Both the position numbers and the translations under genes were made by a program. A stretch of DNA of 38,821 nt from Flavobacterium psychrophilum (GTDB lineage Bacteria; Bacteroidota; Bacteroidia; Flavobacteriales; Flavobacteriaceae), in NCBI GenBank assembly GCA_003243255.1, contig QFQM01000018.1:1-38821 (forward strand). Direction: 5' to 3'. The notes under the pieces are model-generated. The model was not told the DNA's origin and ran no database searches. It saw only the letters and a program-made list of their open reading frames with translations. Shown here piece after piece: positions 14,593 through 22,326 of this stretch (within the stretch, counting starts at the first letter, position 1; each line of letters begins with the position of its first letter).

Positions 14593-14624
14593 AGCCACGA
14601 ATTACACTAATTTTCGCAAATTTG
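14593..14624. repeat. GCCACGAATTACAC-type repeat fragment
   Basis: A run reading AGCCACGAATTACACTAA followed by TTTTCGCAAATTTG resembles interspersed repeats of the form CACGAATT-ACAC seen in many Bacteroidota. Single copy in this window; call by recall. Confidence 0.3.
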
Positions 14625-14739
14625 TTTTTGAGTGAACATTTGACAAAGTATGCCACTTAGAGTAATGATGCATATAATTTAACAAATGTAAAATAGTGGT
14701 GGCCTTGTTAATAATACCTTTGTGTAAAATATAACCGTT

Positions 14740-15070
14740 ATGAACTGGATATTACTTATTATCGCAGGCTTGTTTGAAGTGGGTTTCGCCTCATGCCTTG
14801 GAAAGGCTAAAGAAACGTCCGGCACAATCTCTAATTACTGGATGGGGGGGATTTTTCGTGTGTCTTACTATCAGTATGGTTTTGCTGTATAAGGCTACCC
14901 AAACACTGCCTATAGGTACAGCCTATGCGGTATGGACAGGTGTTGGTGCTGTGGGTACGGTACTGGTAGGTATTTTTGTGTTCAAAGAGCCATCCGACTT
15001 CTGGAGGTTGTTTTTCCTGACTACGCTTATCGCTTCAATTATAGGATTGAAGTTTGTCTCGGCGCATTAG
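14740..15070 (+). pseudogene. sugE: SMR-family exporter (SugE/Gdx-like), frameshifted at a G7 tract
   Basis: The frame from ATG 14740 begins MNWILLIIAGLFEVGFASCLGKAKE, the usual SMR start with the essential Glu (Glu13), but is thrown out of frame after NYWMG. The rest continues in the +1 frame from FFVCLTISMVLLYKATQTLP to KFVSAH at 15070 and contains the family motif GTAYAVWTGVGAVGTV. The break falls in seven consecutive G at 14844-14850, where six would keep the frame and give WMGGFFVCL. Joined, the product would be about 110 residues with four membrane segments, as in guanidinium or quaternary-ammonium exporters. It may be a sequencing slip, a true null allele or phase-variable. A -7 element TACCTTTG lies at 14715-14722. 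Confidence 0.85.
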
Positions 15071-15106
15071 TTAGTCGAATAACACTGAAGGTTTATTCAT
15101 AGCGCA

Positions 15107-15146
15107 ATGGCCTCACCCCCAGCCCCTCTCCAAATGAGAGGGGAGC
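15107..15146. repeat. Left inverted repeat of the DUF559 unit
   Basis: Forty bases, ATGGCCTCACCCCC..CCCTCTCCAAATGAGAGGGGAGC, match the reverse complement of 15549-15588 at 37 of 40 positions. The inner part CCCCTCTC/GAGAGGGG is itself a hairpin. It lies eight bases from the DUF559 stop codon. Confidence 0.85.
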
Positions 15147-15154
15147 GAGAGGTG

Positions 15155-15613
15155 CTAAATATTTTTTTCGGACAATACTGTTTTGATCTTTTCTAAAACA
15201 GTATTAATATCTTTTGAGACTTCTTCGTTGCTAAATCGGATAACCTTGAAGTTATATTTTATTTCTAATTCTAAAGTTCTGTTTTCATCGAACTCTTTTT
15301 GTTCAGGGGTATTATGGTAGTTTCCGTCGATTTCGACAATTAATCGTTTTTCAATACATACAAAATCAGGAATGTAACCTCCAACAGCATGCTGTCTCCT
15401 GAATTTGTATCCAAGTTTACGATTTCTCAAACAGTTCCATACTAATATCTCGGATTGGGTGCCTTCTTTGCGATTATTCTTTCCAAGCTGAATTAGTTCT
15501 TTTGCTTTAAGATTATCAACTGTCATATAGCCAGGAGGAGTGTTGTTCGCTCCCCTCTCCTTTGGAGAGGGGTCGGGGGTGAGGCCATTATCGAAATCGT
15601 GGATGTCTGTCAT
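15155..15613 (-). CDS. DUF559 protein (Vsr/restriction-endonuclease-like fold)
   Basis: The conserved part (about 45-150) matches DUF559, a PD-(D/E)XK-type domain related to very-short-patch-repair endonucleases: SEILVWNCLRNRKLGYKFRRQHAVGGYIPDFVC, then EKRLIVEIDGNYH with the acidic and His residues, then KVIRFSNEEV. Nuclease activity is expected from the fold, not shown. The long start at 15613 lies seven bases after the DUF5686 stop, but codons for LTPDPSPKERG come from the right inverted repeat; ATG at 15526 (MTVDNLKAKELIQLG) would give a repeat-free protein. Both starts are plausible. The gene lies within a 482-base unit bounded by inverted repeats and looks like an insert behind the DUF5686 gene. 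Confidence 0.82.
   Translation of the reverse strand: MTDIHDFDNGLTPDPSPKERGANNTPPGYMTVDNLKAKELIQLGKNNRKEGTQSEILVWNCLRNRKLGYKFRRQHAVGGYIPDFVCIEKRLIVEIDGNYHNTPEQKEFDENRTLELEIKYNFKVIRFSNEEVSKDINTVLEKIKTVLSEKNI
15549..15588. repeat. Right inverted repeat of the DUF559 unit
   Basis: Reverse complement of the left repeat with three differences (a GA/AG swap and one G/T). It overlaps the 5' end of the longer DUF559 frame and encodes its LTPDPSPKERG peptide. No target-site duplication is visible outside the pair. Confidence 0.85.
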
Positions 15614-15620
15614 AGTAATT

Positions 15621-18116
15621 CTAAAACAAATTCAGCACAAACGTTATCTTCACCGCGATGTTTTTCTCGAACTGTGGTAACTGATACGGTCCGTAGCGGT
15701 AAAAGGCTGATATGCCCGCAATGCTTAAAATCTCATTAAGCTCTACGCCACTTTCATAATAGCCTTTTTCGAGGGTGTTAAAGCCTATGCCTAAATGGTC
15801 GGCTTTGTTTTCCATTGAGCCCCAGGCCGCACGGGTAACCAGTACCGGTGCCATTTTCAGCTTCCCGGATATGGTGAATTTTCTGAAGGCGTGTTTAAGC
15901 TGTCCGGTTATGTACTGGCTCGAGAAGAACTCATTGAAGTACATCGTCTCAAAACCGTTCTTACTTGCAAAATTGATACGGGCTATTACGCCATCCTTAC
16001 TCAGGTTGTTGGGCGAAGTACTGTACAAATGCGTAAGCGGAATATTGCCAAGGGCAACCCCGGTCTGTATCAGTGCCGATGTTTTTTGTCCGTTCAGGTA
16101 TTTCTGTTCATACTCGGCTCTTGCATCAAGTTTACTGAAGGTAAGGTCGCTGTCAAGCATCCCGGCTATGGATTGAGAGTACTGGAAGGCAAACTTCGGA
16201 TAGCGTTTTTCTGTTTCGATCCTTCCTGTAGGAGTCTGCATAAAATCACTGAAAGGATTCCACTGCACAGATACCGTTGCTGTGGTCAGGTAAAACAGGC
16301 TGTATGGTTTACCGTCGGGTACATAGCTATAGCCAAATTTCGGGTCGATACGGCTGCGTTCCAGCTGCCAGCGACTCTCGGTTTTCGGTAGTATTTTAGT
16401 TTCTATATACCCCATATACGTTTGGTGGTTATAGAAGGTAAGAAGGTTAAGGAGCCTTGGGTCATAAATTTTAAAGACCTTTTTATCGGTAGCAAAAGAG
16501 GTACTTGCAAGCTCTGTAATGTCGTCGGTATAGGAAAAGCCTATCCATGAGTTTGAGAAGTTGCCTACACGCACTGCTGCACCCAGGCCATATTTAAACG
16601 TACCATCTTTAGTACCATAGGCACCGTAGCCGCTCAGCCTGAATGTCTCTGCAAATTTATTATTGGTCACGAAGCCAAGCCCCGGCCTGAAGCCTTCGTA
16701 GTTATTATATCGTATGATGCGTTGCAGGTCGATATCAAATGGGCCTAAGGGGTAATAACCATTGATGATGCGCTTACCTTTGATGATAATCTGTTCCCAG
16801 TTTTCTTTGGCGACAATGCTGTCCATGGCCGTATAAGTGGTCAGGCTTCGGTTGTCAAGGGTGTCGGGGCGGAAGTTATTCCAGTACTCTTCAGGACGGT
16901 TTATGGCATCTTTTGTAATGTCGATAGCTACTCCGGCACGCCTTATGGTAACAGGGATATCGAATTTCTTGTCAAAATTGCCGGCTTCGGAATACACATA
17001 AATAAGATCGGTAGGCTCGGTATCGCGCTTGCGCTTGCCGGTGCTTTCAGCGTCAAATTTTATGGTTTCGCCCAGTATCTTTATATCGTCTTTATTGTTG
17101 CCTTTTACTATTTTCAGGGTCTTCCTGTCGGGAAACCATATTCCTTTTTCCTTTTCATAGGTAAAGAAATGTGTTGAAGTTACATCCAGTACGTTCTTTA
17201 CCCTGAAAACGGTTTTGGCCACACCATAATTTTGCATGTCGAGGTATACGATACCGTCAAGCTTCTTTTTTTTCTTTTTCTCTTTTGGCGTAAAATAAAG
17301 CATATAAACACTTCGCCCGTCTATAGACACGGTGTCGAGTATCTTGTAGTGGTACTCCTTCAGTGCGTCCGATGCCAACGGCCCTGCATATTTGGTTTCA
17401 AGGATGTCAATCTTGTCGGTATACACCGAATAGGATTGCAGTTTAAGCCCGATGAACTCATACAGTGGCTGCTTAAAGCCTGCCATACGGGTAGCGAGTA
17501 CATTTTCCTTAAGCCCCTGGTTTTTATTGAAAAGGAACTGGGAGACTTTCTCTGTCTGGTAAATATGCCTTTTCTCTATAAGTTTCTTGAACTTGTATTC
17601 GGTAGAATCTATTCTTTTAAAAATGCGCGCAGCTTTCTCATATTCATAAATAGAATCAAGTGCACCTGCTATAGAATCCGGATTTGCGGTTACAATAAGG
17701 CGTTCGTAGGTCTTATAGCTAAAACTGTTGAGTTTTTGCTGAGGGTCGTTGATTATCTTGCCGCGAATGGCTTTCCGGATGATTTCGTTTGCAGGATTTT
17801 CTCCTCCAATTATAAGTTCTTTTAGCTGGGCCGATGTAGGTTCGAGAGCAACAGAATAAAATATCCTTCCCGGGGTTATTTTAAATGAACGTTCGGTATA
17901 GCCCACATAAGCAACGGTAAATATTTCGTGAAGCGGTGCTTTTTCAATTACGAATTTACCATCAACATCGCCAATGATGCTTTTGCCGTTTTGCTGGTAA
18001 ATGGTAGGAAAGGGGAGTATCTCACCGGTTTTGCTGTCTTTCACAATGCCTGTAATGGCCGATTGTGCCCCGCATGCGAAGGAGATGAAGAAAAGCAAAA
18101 ACGTAAGTATTCTCAT
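15621..18116 (-). CDS. DUF5686/carboxypeptidase-regulatory-like outer-membrane protein
   Basis: An 831-residue protein with a signal peptide (MRILTFLLFFISFACGA), then a carboxypeptidase-D regulatory-like beta-sandwich at about 19-95 (ITGIVKDSKTGEILPFPTIY..GKFVIEKAP..VAYVGYTERSF), then a long DUF5686 region that ends in alternating outer-membrane strands (IAVKITFVLNLF at the C-terminus). The N-terminal domain is the one that precedes the plug in many TonB-linked transporters, but no TonB box or SusC plug is evident. Function unknown; location is the outer membrane. A -7 element TATCTTTG lies at 18169-18162 just upstream. The DUF559 gene follows seven bases downstream and may be read through. 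Confidence 0.88.
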   Translation of the reverse strand: MRILTFLLFFISFACGAQSAITGIVKDSKTGEILPFPTIYQQNGKSIIGDVDGKFVIEKAPLHEIFTVAYVGYTERSFKITPGRIFYSVALEPTSAQLKELIIGGENPANEIIRKAIRGKIINDPQQKLNSFSYKTYERLIVTANPDSIAGALDSIYEYEKAARIFKRIDSTEYKFKKLIEKRHIYQTEKVSQFLFNKNQGLKENVLATRMAGFKQPLYEFIGLKLQSYSVYTDKIDILETKYAGPLASDALKEYHYKILDTVSIDGRSVYMLYFTPKEKKKKKKLDGIVYLDMQNYGVAKTVFRVKNVLDVTSTHFFTYEKEKGIWFPDRKTLKIVKGNNKDDIKILGETIKFDAESTGKRKRDTEPTDLIYVYSEAGNFDKKFDIPVTIRRAGVAIDITKDAINRPEEYWNNFRPDTLDNRSLTTYTAMDSIVAKENWEQIIIKGKRIINGYYPLGPFDIDLQRIIRYNNYEGFRPGLGFVTNNKFAETFRLSGYGAYGTKDGTFKYGLGAAVRVGNFSNSWIGFSYTDDITELASTSFATDKKVFKIYDPRLLNLLTFYNHQTYMGYIETKILPKTESRWQLERSRIDPKFGYSYVPDGKPYSLFYLTTATVSVQWNPFSDFMQTPTGRIETEKRYPKFAFQYSQSIAGMLDSDLTFSKLDARAEYEQKYLNGQKTSALIQTGVALGNIPLTHLYSTSPNNLSKDGVIARINFASKNGFETMYFNEFFSSQYITGQLKHAFRKFTISGKLKMAPVLVTRAAWGSMENKADHLGIGFNTLEKGYYESGVELNEILSIAGISAFYRYGPYQLPQFEKNIAVKITFVLNLF

Positions 18117-18161
18117 TGAAGGCTTTAATAGCTAAACGAAAGAAGTGCAAAATTGTTACTG

Positions 18162-18169
18162 CAAAGATA
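18162..18169 (-). promoter_or_regulatory. -7 element of the DUF5686 gene promoter
   Basis: Leftward TATCTTTG matches TAnnTTTG exactly, 46 bases before the ATG. The -33 position would fall in the frr terminator and no TTG is seen there. Confidence 0.5.
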
Positions 18170-18178
18170 TGGAAAATA

Positions 18179-18204
18179 AAAATCCGCCTCGATGGGCGGA
18201 TTTT
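18179..18204 (-). terminator. Terminator of pyrH-frr
   Basis: Perfect stem AAAATCCGCC (18179-18188) with GGCGGATTTT (18195-18204), directly after the frr stop and ending in a T-rich run leftward. Confidence 0.85.
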
Positions 18205-18207
18205 CAA

Positions 18208-18768
18208 TTATACTTTCATTATCTCAGCTTCTTTTACAACCAGAAGCTCGTCAATTTTCTTGATATAGCTATTCGTTAAATCCTGAACCGACTCTTCAGC
18301 GCCTTTGCAGGCATCTTCAGAAACACCGTCTTTCTCCAGTTTCTTGATGTCGTTGTTAGCATCTTTACGAACGTTTCGGATACCGATCTTTGCATCTTCC
18401 GCTTCCGCTTTAGCCTGCTTAACAAGATCTCTCCTGCGTTCTTCTGTAAGGGCAGGAACACTGATGATAATATTATCACCGTTGTTCATTGGGTTAAATC
18501 CAATGTTAGCGATCATGATTGCTTTTTCGATAGGCTGAAGCATGTTCTTTTCCCAAGGGGTAACTGTAATAGTCCTGGCATCAGGAGTGTTTACGTTAGC
18601 TACCTGCGAAAGTGGTGTCTGAGAACCGTAGTAGTCTACAAACACACCGCCAAGCATAGCAGGTGATGCCTTTCCGGCACGGATGTTAAGGAATTCTTTT
18701 TCAAGGTGTGCAATAGAGTTGTTCATTGACTCCTGCGCGCTATCTAAGATAAAATCGATTTCTTCCAT
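18208..18768 (-). CDS. frr: Ribosome recycling factor
   Basis: A 186-residue protein of the standard RRF length. It splits post-termination ribosomes together with EF-G. The sequence shows the three-helix bundle and typical motifs: MNNSIAHLEKEFLNIRAGKASPAML near the start, YYGSQTPLSQVANVNTPDARTITVTPWEK in the inserted domain, then EERRRDLVKQAKAEAEDAKIGIRNVRKDAN and the terminal KKIDELLVVKEAEIMKV. A longer open frame to 18831 exists, but its first 21 residues are not RRF-like and overlap pyrH, so the start is ATG 18768. It follows pyrH by 23 bases in one operon, the usual bacterial order. Confidence 0.97.
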   Translation of the reverse strand: MEEIDFILDSAQESMNNSIAHLEKEFLNIRAGKASPAMLGGVFVDYYGSQTPLSQVANVNTPDARTITVTPWEKNMLQPIEKAIMIANIGFNPMNNGDNIIISVPALTEERRRDLVKQAKAEAEDAKIGIRNVRKDANNDIKKLEKDGVSEDACKGAEESVQDLTNSYIKKIDELLVVKEAEIMKV

Positions 18769-18791
18769 GGTGTAATTCTTATGATAAAAAA

Positions 18792-19499
18792 TTAAACATT
18801 TACAGTAGTTCCTACCAGTTCGCCTTCGCAAACTCTTACCAGGTTGCCCGGTTTGTTCATGTCGAACACAATAATAGGCAATTCGTTTTCCTGGCTAAGT
18901 GTGAAAGCGGTAGTATCCATTACGTTAAGGCCTTTGGCAAGTACATCGTTAAACGTAAGGGTGTCATATTTTGTTGCAGTTGGGTCTTTCTCCGGATCGG
19001 CAGTATAAATGCCGTCAACACGTGTTCCTTTCAGGATAACATCAGCGTGAACCTCTACCCCTCTCAATACGGCAGCCGTATCGGTAGTAAAGTACGGATT
19101 ACCTGTTCCTGCTCCAAAAATTACGATTCTACCTTTCTCAAGGTGGCGAACCGCTCTTCTTTTAATATATGGCTCAGCAATAGCCTCTATTTTAAGTGCT
19201 GTCTGAAGGCGTGTCTGCATTCCTGCATCCTCAAGGGCTCCCTGTAGTGCCATTCCGTTGATTACGGTAGCAAGCATACCCATATAATCTCCCTGAACCC
19301 TGTCCATACCATTGCTGGCTCCTGATACACCCCTGAAAATGTTTCCTCCGCCAATTACGATAGCGATCTCAACACCTTTTTCGTGTATTTGCTTTATCTC
19401 TGCTGCATATTCGGCAAGCCTTTTAGGGTCAATGCCATATTGCCTGTCGCCCATCAGGGCCTCGCCACTAAGCTTTAACAGGATTCTCTTGTATTTCAT
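18792..19499 (-). CDS. pyrH: Uridylate kinase
   Basis: A 235-residue UMP kinase of the amino-acid-kinase family that makes UDP from UMP. The phosphate-binding start is [11 protein letters not shown], followed by the glycine loop [10 protein letters not shown], the UMP-site segment [19 protein letters not shown], and the ATP-binding part [29 protein letters not shown]. It is the first gene of pyrH-frr, with a -7 element TATATTTG at 19527-19520, about 20 bases upstream of the ATG. Confidence 0.97.
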   Translation of the reverse strand: MKYKRILLKLSGEALMGDRQYGIDPKRLAEYAAEIKQIHEKGVEIAIVIGGGNIFRGVSGASNGMDRVQGDYMGMLATVINGMALQGALEDAGMQTRLQTALKIEAIAEPYIKRRAVRHLEKGRIVIFGAGTGNPYFTTDTAAVLRGVEVHADVILKGTRVDGIYTADPEKDPTATKYDTLTFNDVLAKGLNVMDTTAFTLSQENELPIIVFDMNKPGNLVRVCEGELVGTTVNV

Positions 19500-19519
19500 A
19501 GGGTAAATTTTGACTGGTG

Positions 19520-19527
19520 CAAATATA
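19520..19527 (-). promoter_or_regulatory. -7 element of the pyrH-frr promoter
   Basis: Leftward TATATTTG fits TAnnTTTG. The predicted start leaves a leader of about 14 bases. The -33 element is weak (TTT). Confidence 0.5.
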
Positions 19528-19581
19528 GTAATAATTGTTTTTCGTAAAATAACAATTTTGTAACCTCACCGGCCAAATAAA

Positions 19582-20376
19582 CTATGGCACCGGCTGAGCC
19601 GGAATGAGTTCGCCATGCGATTTTTTTGCAGCCTCATAGCCTATCTGGAAAATCTCATCCATTTTGGCTTTGTTGGTTTCAAAGGTACTGTATAGTGCCA
19701 GTTCGTCAGGTGCTATAACCCAGTCACATAGCGTGAATTTTTGCATATTGGTATTGGCCGAAAGCAAATCATAGGCACGGGTGGTTACCGAACGTATGGT
19801 ACGCAAATCGGTTGCATCAATTTTTTGTATCGGACTCACATAAATACCTATCAGGTTATCGCAGCGTCCCTGCAATATATCTGTAGGGAAGTGGTTTATG
19901 ATGCCTCCGTCGCTGTACAGCCTACCGTCAATTTCGTAAGGCGAGATAATGCCCGGAAATGCAGATGATGCTAACACGGCATCGGCAATCTTGGTTTCGG
20001 AACCAAAAATGCGTAGTTTGCCCGACACCAGGTCGGTAGCGGTAAGGTGCATTTTATATGGCATATCGCCAAGGGTAGCATCCTTAAATACCGAATAAAA
20101 ATAATCGCGGAAAGCTTCCGAATCGATAAAACCTGCCTTGCGGAAGGTAAAATGCTTCCAATGGAAAAAGTATATGGATTTAAAGAATTCGAGTATCTCC
20201 TCGGGGCGTTTGCCCCAGGCATACAAAGACGACACAATGGCACCCGAACTTGTCCCCGCAATATGTGAAGGTTCAAGGCCTATTTCGTCTAAATATTTCA
20301 AAACGCCCGCATGGGCAATGCCTTTCGAGCCCCCACCCGATAGCACCAGTCCGATGGACCCACCGTCAATTTTCAT
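19582..20376 (-). CDS. Patatin-like phospholipase (RssA-type)
   Basis: A 264-residue patatin with the whole Ser-Asp dyad frame: oxyanion loop SGGGSKGIAHAG (13-24), nucleophile Ser43 in GTSSG, and Asp156 in SDGGIINHFP. Patatins hydrolyse acyl esters of lipids. It has no signal peptide or barrel domain, so it resembles the cytoplasmic RssA/YlbK group rather than the long surface-exposed patatins of Bacteroidota. It is co-directional with pyrH but separated from it by about 80 bases holding the pyrH promoter, so it is probably its own transcript. Confidence 0.9.
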   Translation of the reverse strand: MKIDGGSIGLVLSGGGSKGIAHAGVLKYLDEIGLEPSHIAGTSSGAIVSSLYAWGKRPEEILEFFKSIYFFHWKHFTFRKAGFIDSEAFRDYFYSVFKDATLGDMPYKMHLTATDLVSGKLRIFGSETKIADAVLASSAFPGIISPYEIDGRLYSDGGIINHFPTDILQGRCDNLIGIYVSPIQKIDATDLRTIRSVTTRAYDLLSANTNMQKFTLCDWVIAPDELALYSTFETNKAKMDEIFQIGYEAAKKSHGELIPAQPVP

Positions 20377-20593
20377 TTCGTCGATATTTACCTGACTAAT
20401 TTACAGTTTTTTGTTGAACTCCTCCTGACTTTTTTGATTGAAGCGAAAAATAGGAACTTTTGTCATAGATTTTAACTTTTTTGAACTGCATAGCAGCGTT
20501 ACGGAGTAATAAACAGGTAAAATATAGGGCAATAAGGAACATTTTGCAGCCAATTGAAAAAAGTTGGGAGGAGTTCACATAATGGTCTTTTTT

Positions 20594-20622
20594 TTGATAT
20601 GATAAAAGTATCATTAATTTTG
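20594..20622 (+). promoter_or_regulatory. Promoter with embedded inverted repeat, thioredoxin-like gene
   Basis: TTG (20594-20596), an 18-base spacer and TAATTTTG (20615-20622) form a consensus promoter. The spacer holds a perfect ATGATA-AAAG-TATCAT inverted repeat at 20599-20614, a likely operator. The rest of 20377-20640 shows no gene. Confidence 0.65.
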
Positions 20623-20640
20623 CACTTAAAATTGAGAGAT

Positions 20641-21258
20641 ATGAACGTAACAACATCATTGATTGAAAATAGCATAAACAAAAGCTTTACCTACGATAAT
20701 TACAGGGAGCATGTTTCTGCGCTGCTTGCCGATGGCCTCTCTACAGGAAATACGCAAAGCGAAGATTTAACCCATTATACAACCCTTAACGAGGCACGTA
20801 TGAACCGTCTTGACAAGACCATACATGTGCCGGATGAGATAAAAGAAAAATTAGGCAAACTTAAAAAACAGCATACGCTTTTAGTGATATCAGAAGGTTG
20901 GTGTGGCGATGCTGCACAGATCGTTCCGGTAATGAATAAGCTGGTGGGCGAAAGCGATAAGCTTGACCTGAAAATTGTACTTCGCGACCAAAACGACGAA
21001 CTGATGGATGATTACCTTACTAATGGTGCGCGCTCTATTCCGAAGTTGGTTCTGGTTGAAACCGATACGCTTGTCGCTCGTGGCAGCTGGGGGCCACGCC
21101 CGCACGATGCCGCTAAGCTTATCATGGATGATAAAGCAAAACATGGTGTGGTAACTCCGCAAGCGAAAGAAGACCTGCAACGTTGGTACTTGCATGATAA
21201 AGGTATCAGCACTATGGAAGAGATTACATTGCTGTTAGAGAACGCTGAGAATATGTAA
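20641..21258 (+). CDS. Thioredoxin-fold protein with single-Cys WCGDA motif
   Basis: A 205-residue cytosolic protein of the thioredoxin superfamily. The active-site position reads EGWCGDAAQ with one Cys (Cys88), so CxxC is replaced by CGDA; the cis-Pro loop is kept in ARSIPKLVLVE. About 75 helical residues precede the fold. This matches a Bacteroidota/Bacillota family of single-Cys thioredoxin-like proteins, sometimes called bacillithiol-system or general thioredoxin family; the exact role is unknown. The open frame extends upstream to 20554, but ATG 20641 follows a consensus promoter and is a better start. Monocistronic; a weak terminator follows. Confidence 0.85.
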   Translation: MNVTTSLIENSINKSFTYDNYREHVSALLADGLSTGNTQSEDLTHYTTLNEARMNRLDKTIHVPDEIKEKLGKLKKQHTLLVISEGWCGDAAQIVPVMNKLVGESDKLDLKIVLRDQNDELMDDYLTNGARSIPKLVLVETDTLVARGSWGPRPHDAAKLIMDDKAKHGVVTPQAKEDLQRWYLHDKGISTMEEITLLLENAENM

Positions 21259-21292
21259 TTTTATTTAAGTTAACAGTTGCTTACTCAATATA

Positions 21293-21323
21293 GATCCCTG
21301 GCTTTTGGTCGGGGATTTTTTTT
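21293..21323 (+). terminator. Probable terminator of the thioredoxin-like gene
   Basis: ATCCC (21294-21298) pairs with GGGAT (21312-21316) around a 13-base loop and is followed by eight T. The stem is short, so support is moderate. Confidence 0.6.
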
Positions 21324-21325
21324 AT

Positions 21326-21370
21326 CCGAAGGCGATGCCTCCGGTTAGTATGTGTGAGCCTTTCAGGCTC
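21326..21370. repeat. REP-like unit, inverted copy of 9844-9888
   Basis: CCGAAGGCGATGCCTCCGG then GAGCCTTTCAGGCTC, i.e. the same two palindromes in the same relative order as the unit at 9844-9888 when read on the other strand. The ten-odd bases between them differ. No gene is present. Confidence 0.7.
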
Positions 21371-21381
21371 GAAATGGATGC

Positions 21382-21420
21382 TGTCATTGCAAGAGTAATG
21401 CAATGGAACGCGGCAATCTA
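21382..21420. repeat. 39-base repeat copy A (TGTCATTGC..GGCAATCTA)
   Basis: Matches copy B at 21919-21957 at 30 of 39 positions in direct orientation. Its last three bases, CTA, form the TAG stop of the leftward gene at 21418. A related inverted fragment lies at 22340-22365. Confidence 0.7.
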
Positions 21421-21888
21421 TGGTAGTAACAATCTGTACTTACCCTTTGGCTCAACGCGATAGATGTAAATACTATCTATTGTTTTGGATGTGTCAAGGA
21501 TAATATCCAAAGGTTGTTTTTTCATGTGTTCCTGTCCTTCTCCTCTGATTCTGTCGGAATCATTATCGATACTTTTAACGGGATGATTAAGACTGATGAT
21601 ATATTCATCTGATTTGTCGAGAGAGCCAGTGTGTAATATCTTTATTCCGCAAGAATCAAGATTTAGGTCGCCTATAATATATCCATAACTGTTGGGAGAA
21701 AGATAACAATTGTCCAGTGAATCATTCAGTATTTCATAATTATACGATCCAACATATTGATAATGTAGTTTGTCAGCATTGTACATTCCAAAAACATTGA
21801 ATAATAGCAGTATAAGGATAAAGGAGAATATAACGACGGGAAGCCACCGGCTAATCAGTTTTGTTGTATGGCTCGATATTCTCTTCAT
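21418..21888 (-). CDS. Small membrane-anchored protein of unknown function
   Basis: A 156-residue protein with one N-terminal hydrophobic segment (WLPVVIFSFILILLLFNVFGMY, about 15-36) and a hydrophilic C-terminal part rich in Tyr, Asp and Ser, probably exposed to the periplasm. I see no known motif. A longer frame begins at 21924, but its first 12 residues come from the repeat-bearing spacer, so I start at MKRISSHTTKL. Its stop codon is supplied by repeat copy A. The AT-rich composition and lone small unknown neighbour suggest recent acquisition (inference). Confidence 0.65.
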   Translation of the reverse strand: MKRISSHTTKLISRWLPVVIFSFILILLLFNVFGMYNADKLHYQYVGSYNYEILNDSLDNCYLSPNSYGYIIGDLNLDSCGIKILHTGSLDKSDEYIISLNHPVKSIDNDSDRIRGEGQEHMKKQPLDIILDTSKTIDSIYIYRVEPKGKYRLLLP

Positions 21889-21918
21889 TTCTATTTTTTT
21901 ATTGTTTCGTGGCTTACC

Positions 21919-21957
21919 TGTCATCGTGAGTAGAATACAATGGAGCGTGGCAATCTA
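21919..21957. repeat. 39-base repeat copy B (TGTCATCGT..GGCAATCTA)
   Basis: Direct copy of 21382-21420. Its terminal CTA supplies the TAG stop of the leftward gene at 21955, so both small genes end in the same repeat position. Confidence 0.7.
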
Positions 21958-22326
21958 TCTAATCTTGCCATCCATCAAACGGAATCCGGCATTTAAAATT
22001 TCGGTGGTGTCTGTGACTTCTTTTGAAAAGTCTACTTCAATTTTGAATCTGTCAATTTTTGAATAAGCTATAACGAAAAAGTGCTGTAATTTTTTTTCTG
22101 AATTGTGAGGACAGCTTCCATATGAACTTCTATACAGTTTGTTGTCAACATAATATTCGAAATAACTTTGTGTGGTTTTGGGGTATTGCCTACAGCGAAC
22201 ATATTGACCTACTGTAAAAGCTTTATTTTCTTCTATCTCTTTTTTGTATAAGTAACCTTTGACAAGAATATATAAAAATATACATATGCAAAGTAGGAAT
22301 AAACATCCGAATATCTTTTTTCTCAT
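21955..22326 (-). CDS. Small protein with N-terminal membrane segment, unknown function
   Basis: A 123-residue protein: MRKK, then one hydrophobic helix (about 5-24, rich in Cys, Leu, Ile), then a hydrophilic domain with YVRCRQYPKTTQSYFEYYVDNKLYRSSYGSCPH and a C-terminal VDFSKEVTDTTEILNAGFRLMDGKIR. The pattern of a short tail on one anchor is like many small orphan proteins of Flavobacteria. No function recognised. It lies between repeat copy B and an inverted fragment of the same repeat at 22340-22365. Confidence 0.65.
   Translation of the reverse strand: MRKKIFGCLFLLCICIFLYILVKGYLYKKEIEENKAFTVGQYVRCRQYPKTTQSYFEYYVDNKLYRSSYGSCPHNSEKKLQHFFVIAYSKIDRFKIEVDFSKEVTDTTEILNAGFRLMDGKIR

Noticed and set aside
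15107..15588. Classical insertion sequence
   Set aside because: No transposase motif and no target-site duplication are visible; the only gene is DUF559.
18769..18831. Longer N-terminus for frr
   Set aside because: The 21 added residues are not RRF-like and the region overlaps the pyrH coding end.
20396..20681. Leftward frames of 87 and 60 residues between patatin and the thioredoxin-like gene
   Set aside because: They cross the consensus promoter of the rightward gene, have no recognisable features and are AT-driven.
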